This document shows, piece after piece, positions 5,043-8,102 of a DNA stretch of 8,102 nucleotides. The notes beneath the pieces are model-generated. The model saw nothing but the letters and a program-made list of their open reading frames with translations, did no database searches and was not told the DNA's origin. The stretch covers positions 1 through 8,102 of the forward strand of contig JBBILC010000173.1 in NCBI GenBank assembly GCA_037445115.1, given 5' to 3'. This DNA comes from Trichothermofontia sp037445115. GTDB taxonomy: Bacteria > Cyanobacteriota > Cyanobacteriia > B231. The position numbers and the translations under genes were made by a program. How positions within the stretch are numbered: the first letter of the stretch is position 1; the number at the start of each line of letters is the position of its first letter.

Positions 5043-7682
5043 ATGCAGGCCGGGATGAACGATCGGGATGAGGAACCTATCTCCGAGGCAGTCAGCGGTG
5101 ACCTCGCTGGGGATAAACCCAACGATCCCCCGCCCGTTGCCGATACGTTTCTGCCAACCCTGGAAGTGGGGGTAACCCGTCGCAAACTACAATCCCAGCC
5201 ATCTGCAACGCCAGCACCCGCCTATCGTGGCTCCGGTGGCCAACGGCCCCAAAACCGCCCCCCGCGATCGCGCAGCGTCCCCACGGGGGAATCGCGTCAC
5301 CCCAACGCGCTACCGATCAAGTATCGACACTCCAGACAACGGCCTCGCCGGGAATCGCACCTCGGCAACAGCCTCAAACTGGGCTTGACGATCGTCAGTC
5401 TGACGGTGGCGATCGGACTCATCGGTGGGGGCATCTGGCTAGGGACGCGCCTCATGCTCAATCCCAATCAGGCCACCTGGCTAAATCGGTGGTTACCAGA
5501 GTGGACCCGCATTCCCATTGACCAGCAACATCCCCCCCAGACGATCGCCGACATCCAGACGGAAATCCGCCAGGTTGGGTTAATACCGGGTGACCTTATT
5601 CCCCTCAGTACCCAACAGTCTGCCGCGCACCCCACCGCCGTGACCGCCTGGTTATTACCGATCTTTTCACCCACACCTTGTCCCAAAAGCCTAACAACAA
5701 TCCGCTCCACCTGCGATGCTTTGGTCGAACTGCGCGTGTACCACTCTGAGACCGAAGCCCCGCTAGCGTCGTCAGCTACCGCCCATCAACCCCAATATCG
5801 CCGCGTTCAACAACTGATGGTGGCGGGACCTGCCGAATCCTTTGTGTTGGCTGCCCTACTTCCCCCCACCAGTGCCCCGGATGCGGCCCCCCCTGGATCG
5901 AACCAGCCCTTACCGCTGATGGATCTGCGTCGCTTTGAAGGCACCCTACCCGGCCTCTGGTTTAGCCTGAGTGGCCAACGGGTGCAGAACGCTCAGACCA
6001 TCCTCTATGGACAAGTCCTGTTCTATAACCCGGAACAGTTACACCTCAGTTTGCTGGCTCCGTGGGTTAGTCCAGCCAACCAGTCCCCAACTTGGCAAGA
6101 GGTGACGGGAGGCGGCCCTCCGGAGTTGGTGGTCAACCAGAGCCTTGACCTGGAACCGAAACTGGTGGTCTACCAATTATCCCCCCGCAACTTCCTGCTG
6201 AGTCCCTGGGAACTCGCCCCGATTCCCCTCATTCCCCCGGCCCTGAATGATGCTGCCTATCAGCAGGCGCTCAAACTGGCGCAAGTGGGGCTGTGGTCGC
6301 CCGCCCTACAACAACTAGAAACCATCAGGGCAAGGGGAACTCCCTGGTCAGACTTGGCCCAGGCCCAGATGGATGTGATCAAGCTCCAGGCCCGGATTAC
6401 GGCCCTTCAGGCTGAGCAAACCTGGGTGAGTGCGAGTGAACAGGTGCTGACGAATTTATTGGATGGCCGTTGGCAGGCGGCGCTGGCTATCTTTGACCAA
6501 GGTGCAGCCAAACGGCTGGAGGTCGCCAACCTATTGCAAACCGATTCGGGGCGGCTGTGGCGGCGGCTGGAAACGGCCCTAGCCATCACCCCCGATCAAG
6601 TGGCGCTACAAACTTGGGGGGCGCTCTTTATACACGCCCAGCGCGGCTACGAAGGTGCGATCGCCTGGGTACAGCAGCAACGGCCAATGGACGCTACCCG
6701 TGAGGCCAGTATCCGGCAACGGCTGGATTTACTCCAAGCCGCCGAAGCTGAGCAAGCGCTCCCCAGCCATTTCGGCCAGATGATCGGCTCCGTCACGGCG
6801 ATCGCGGCTCCCAACCCCGCCGACTGGCTCCGACCGGATACCGTCCCCCATTTAGATAGCCCAGCGGATCAGCAGTGGTATCGCATCCAGGTTCTGGGCT
6901 TTCACGATGGCCAACAGTGGCAGCAGCCCCCCTTCCCCGACCTCGCCCTGTCGCCCACCACCGCCACCCAACAACTGTGGCGCTTACTGGGCCTCAACAC
7001 CGATGATCATGTCCAACTGGTGACCTGGCAGGCCCATGAGCAACAGGAGGTAACCCGCAGTCAGGTGAAAGCCGTCCGCTTCCAGCAAGGCGTCCTGGAA
7101 CTGTTGGCCCTGGGGCCTGCTTTGCCCGCCGGGGGGACGGATACCTCCCCGCCCCTGGCCCTCAGCGGCACAGCAGCTCGTTTGCTCCTGCAGCCGCCCA
7201 CCCTTAGCTTGGCCACCTTGCATCAACAGGATGCCGCCCAGAGTGAACAAATCTTTACGGCCCTCTGGCGCGATCTCCAACGGGCGGGCCAGATCCCCGA
7301 CGGCGTTAATCCCAAGCTAGCCAACTGGTTACCCTGGCTGGGCCATTGGTCGGTGCAGCAGGTGCCCCTCACCGATCGCGACAAAACCGATATGGTCTTT
7401 AGCCTGGGGGCTGAGGAATTGGCCACCCTGAAAGCCCTAGCCACCCAAACCCAACCCCAAGCCACCCAAACCCAGCCGCGTCGCACGATCATCCTGTCCC
7501 ATGCGGGTCATCTAATCTATAGCGAGTTCACGGCAACCCCCAACCAACGGTTAACCGCGATCGTGGCCCTGAATCCCCAGGAAACAGCCTATTTGCTCGT
7601 CAGCGATCGGGTGGCATCTGCCGCAACACCCACGGGTTATCGCTTACAACACTGGTCCCCTAGCCAGCAGGGGTTTCGTTAA
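5043..7682 (+). CDS. Predicted single-pass membrane protein of unknown function (large extracytoplasmic domain)
   Basis: I do not recognise this 879-residue protein. Residues 1-110 are Pro/Arg-rich and probably disordered, ending in a basic cluster (RHSRQRPRRESH). One hydrophobic segment with glycines (about 112-137, LGLTIVSLTVAIGLIGGGIW) follows. The positive-inside rule then places the N-terminus in the cytoplasm and the remaining 740 residues in the periplasm or thylakoid lumen. The only two cysteines, C213 and C224, lie in this exported part and could form a disulfide. Residues 402-570 are helix-rich and TPR-like (AAYQQALKLAQVGLWSPALQQ); 570-879 are mixed, with a Gln/Thr/Pro linker at 800-812 and a beta-like C-terminal block (814-872). 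No catalytic motif was seen. The frame opens after a TAG at 5028; ATG 5043 and ATG 5055 are both possible and neither has a clear ribosome site. It is transcribed divergently from clpB. Likely a conserved cyanobacterial hypothetical, perhaps an envelope scaffold, but that is a guess. Confidence 0.85.
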   Translation: MQAGMNDRDEEPISEAVSGDLAGDKPNDPPPVADTFLPTLEVGVTRRKLQSQPSATPAPAYRGSGGQRPQNRPPRSRSVPTGESRHPNALPIKYRHSRQRPRRESHLGNSLKLGLTIVSLTVAIGLIGGGIWLGTRLMLNPNQATWLNRWLPEWTRIPIDQQHPPQTIADIQTEIRQVGLIPGDLIPLSTQQSAAHPTAVTAWLLPIFSPTPCPKSLTTIRSTCDALVELRVYHSETEAPLASSATAHQPQYRRVQQLMVAGPAESFVLAALLPPTSAPDAAPPGSNQPLPLMDLRRFEGTLPGLWFSLSGQRVQNAQTILYGQVLFYNPEQLHLSLLAPWVSPANQSPTWQEVTGGGPPELVVNQSLDLEPKLVVYQLSPRNFLLSPWELAPIPLIPPALNDAAYQQALKLAQVGLWSPALQQLETIRARGTPWSDLAQAQMDVIKLQARITALQAEQTWVSASEQVLTNLLDGRWQAALAIFDQGAAKRLEVANLLQTDSGRLWRRLETALAITPDQVALQTWGALFIHAQRGYEGAIAWVQQQRPMDATREASIRQRLDLLQAAEAEQALPSHFGQMIGSVTAIAAPNPADWLRPDTVPHLDSPADQQWYRIQVLGFHDGQQWQQPPFPDLALSPTTATQQLWRLLGLNTDDHVQLVTWQAHEQQEVTRSQVKAVRFQQGVLELLALGPALPAGGTDTSPPLALSGTAARLLLQPPTLSLATLHQQDAAQSEQIFTALWRDLQRAGQIPDGVNPKLANWLPWLGHWSVQQVPLTDRDKTDMVFSLGAEELATLKALATQTQPQATQTQPRRTIILSHAGHLIYSEFTATPNQRLTAIVALNPQETAYLLVSDRVASAATPTGYRLQHWSPSQQGFR
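7440..7481 (+). repeat. Two 21-bp in-frame tandem copies coding ATQTQPQ / ATQTQPR
   Basis: The first copy spans 7440-7460 and the second 7461-7481. They are identical for the first 15 bases and then drift. They encode a short Gln/Thr/Pro linker at residues 800-813 of the membrane protein, between the helical region and the C-terminal block. Being a multiple of three, the repeat can change copy number without breaking the frame. Confidence 0.7.
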
Positions 7683-7712
7683 GGGCCAGTTAAAGTAGAG
7701 GTAAGGCGCTAA

Positions 7713-7737
7713 GGGCAACACCCGTTCAGGGTTGCCC
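7713..7737 (+). terminator. Stem-loop 30 bp after the membrane-protein stop codon
   Basis: GGGCAAC (7713-7719) pairs with GTTGCCC (7731-7737), giving a 7-bp GC-rich stem with an 11-base loop, 30 bases beyond the TAA at 7680-7682. There is no T-run after the stem, so it is not a textbook Rho-independent terminator. Position and strength suggest a role in 3'-end formation or mRNA protection. Confidence 0.35.
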
Positions 7738-7832
7738 AAGGTTGCTCAAAATCTAGCTTGCCAAGTTGCCCCTTGACTTGCTAAGTTAATAAAGCGCTAA
7801 AACAACGCTAGTGCAGTACATAATTAACGTAG

Positions 7833-7884
7833 CGTTCGTAGTGTGGGCTTTAGCCCAGAACGACTAAAGTCGTGACTACCAACG
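7833..7884. repeat. Imperfect palindromic repeat of the cyanobacterial intergenic type
   Basis: The outer arms CGTTCGTAGT (7833-7842) and ACTACCAACG (7875-7884) pair at nine of ten positions. Inside are two smaller hairpins, TGGGCTTTAGCCCA (7845-7858) and CGACTAAAGTCG (7861-7872), whose cores also pair with each other, so the region can fold as one long hairpin or as a cruciform-like cloverleaf. The GGCTTTAGCC...CTAAAG pattern flanked by GTAGT/ACTAC resembles short palindromic repeats scattered through many cyanobacterial genomes, possibly MITE-like. Weaker outer pairing extends it: AGTACA (7815-7820) with TGTACT (7905-7910). Confidence 0.7.
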
Positions 7885-7910
7885 TTGAAAAACCTTATGT
7901 TTACTGTACT

Positions 7911-7944
7911 TAAGTTGCCTAAGTGTCTAATGGCCTAAGTTTCC
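7911..7944 (+). repeat. Short degenerate tandem units starting TAAG/TAAT
   Basis: Four units of 8-9 bases follow one another just before the tRNA: TAAGTTGCC, TAAGTGTC, TAATGGCC, TAAGTTTCC. Related pieces (GTTGCC, CTAAGTT) recur at 7731, 7765 and 7781. It may be a decayed short tandem repeat. TCTAAT at 7926-7931 is also a possible -10 box for the tRNA, but no good -35 box accompanies it. Confidence 0.35.
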
Positions 7945-7946
7945 TC

Positions 7947-8019
<73 letters not shown>

Positions 8020-8047
8020 TTGTCAAATCTTGATTGTCTGCCGTTCC

Positions 8048-8102
8048 TTGACAACTCCCCGGCCTAAAGGCGCGGGGATTCTTGGATCACAGGGTGTCTT
8101 AG
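8048..8102 (-). mobile_element. Right end of an IS200/IS605-family element, with probable tnpB C-terminus
   Basis: On the minus strand the sequence reads as a bulged hairpin, TCCCCG-C-GCC, loop TTTA, GGC-CGGGGA (8056-8078), followed by GTTGTCAA. A subterminal imperfect hairpin with an unpaired base a few bases inside a TCAA-like cleavage site is characteristic of the right ends of IS200/IS605 elements, which TnpA transposes as single strands. TCAA lies at 8051-8048, so the boundary is probably near 8048. A minus-strand frame entering from the window edge encodes LRHPVIQESPRL and stops at TAG (8066-8064) inside the hairpin loop, as the C-terminus of tnpB often does in these elements. The rest of the element would lie beyond 8102. 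Alternative: the hairpin read on the plus strand could terminate tRNA-Phe transcription. Confidence 0.6.

Larger units (their letters stand above)
701..6805. repeat. HIP1 octamers GCGATCGC (seven copies)
   Basis: Perfect GCGATCGC copies lie at 701-708, 1694-1701, 3568-3575, 4206-4213, 5264-5271, 6657-6664 and 6798-6805, all inside coding sequence, plus many near-matches with the CGATCG core. This highly iterated palindrome is a hallmark of cyanobacterial genomes. Its core CGATCG is methylated in some species. It places the window in the cyanobacterial chromosome and argues against recent foreign origin for clpB, the kinase and the membrane-protein gene. Confidence 0.95.
7683..7946. other. Gene-free spacer between membrane-protein gene and tRNA-Phe
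   Basis: This 264-bp spacer contains the stem-loop at 7713-7737, a possible but poor promoter (TTGACT at 7773-7778, 19-bp spacer, TAAAAC at 7798-7803), the palindromic repeat at 7833-7884 and the short tandem units at 7911-7944. It is richer in A and T than the flanking genes. I see no small coding frame with a credible start and no recognisable small RNA. Confidence 0.6.

Noticed and set aside
5468..5710. Minus-strand frames inside the membrane-protein gene (for example 5468-5710 and 6984-7280)
   Set aside because: They lie fully within a long plus-strand coding frame, have no credible ribosome sites and resemble no family; treated as shadows.
7683..7946. CRISPR-like array in the repeat-rich spacer
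   Set aside because: The repeated pieces are only 6-9 bases, degenerate, and lack evenly sized unique spacers.

Overview
The window looks like chromosomal DNA of a moderately GC-rich cyanobacterium. Three things in the sequence support this. The octamer GCGATCGC (HIP1) occurs seven times in 8.1 kb, where about 0.1 would be expected by chance. The sensor kinase has the GAF-GAF-HisKA layout and a phytochrome-like, bilin-binding GAF signature. ClpB starts with the typical cyanobacterial N-terminus. I cannot name the species.

Layout. Positions 40-1788 (minus) hold a broken hybrid photoreceptor/sensor histidine kinase. An in-frame TGA sits exactly one codon after the H-box (S-H-E-L-stop), and the ATPase domain stops a few residues after its G2 box, where a 20% GC tail (1-39) begins. 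Positions 2036-4861 (minus) hold an intact ClpB disaggregase with an unusual extra segment of about 58 residues in its second AAA+ module. A 181-bp divergent intergenic region separates it from a plus-strand gene (5043-7682) for an 879-residue single-pass membrane protein of unknown function. After that come about 260 bp of repeat-rich intergenic DNA, a tRNA-Phe(GAA) gene (7947-8019), and, 28 bp further on, a sequence that looks like the right end of an IS200/IS605-family element whose tnpB would lie beyond the window on the minus strand.

The genes do not form an obvious pathway. ClpB is housekeeping (protein disaggregation with DnaK), and the membrane protein is divergent from it and may share its control region. 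The kinase follows clpB on the same strand after 247 bp and was probably a separate light-sensing gene, now decaying.

The best leads are four: the DXCF cyanobacteriochrome signature in the kinase; the nonsense codon, which looks like 5-methylcytosine deamination at a HIP1 core; the ClpB insertion; and the IS605/TnpB end beside tRNA-Phe. I found no CRISPR array, no phage genes and no clearly new multigene system.
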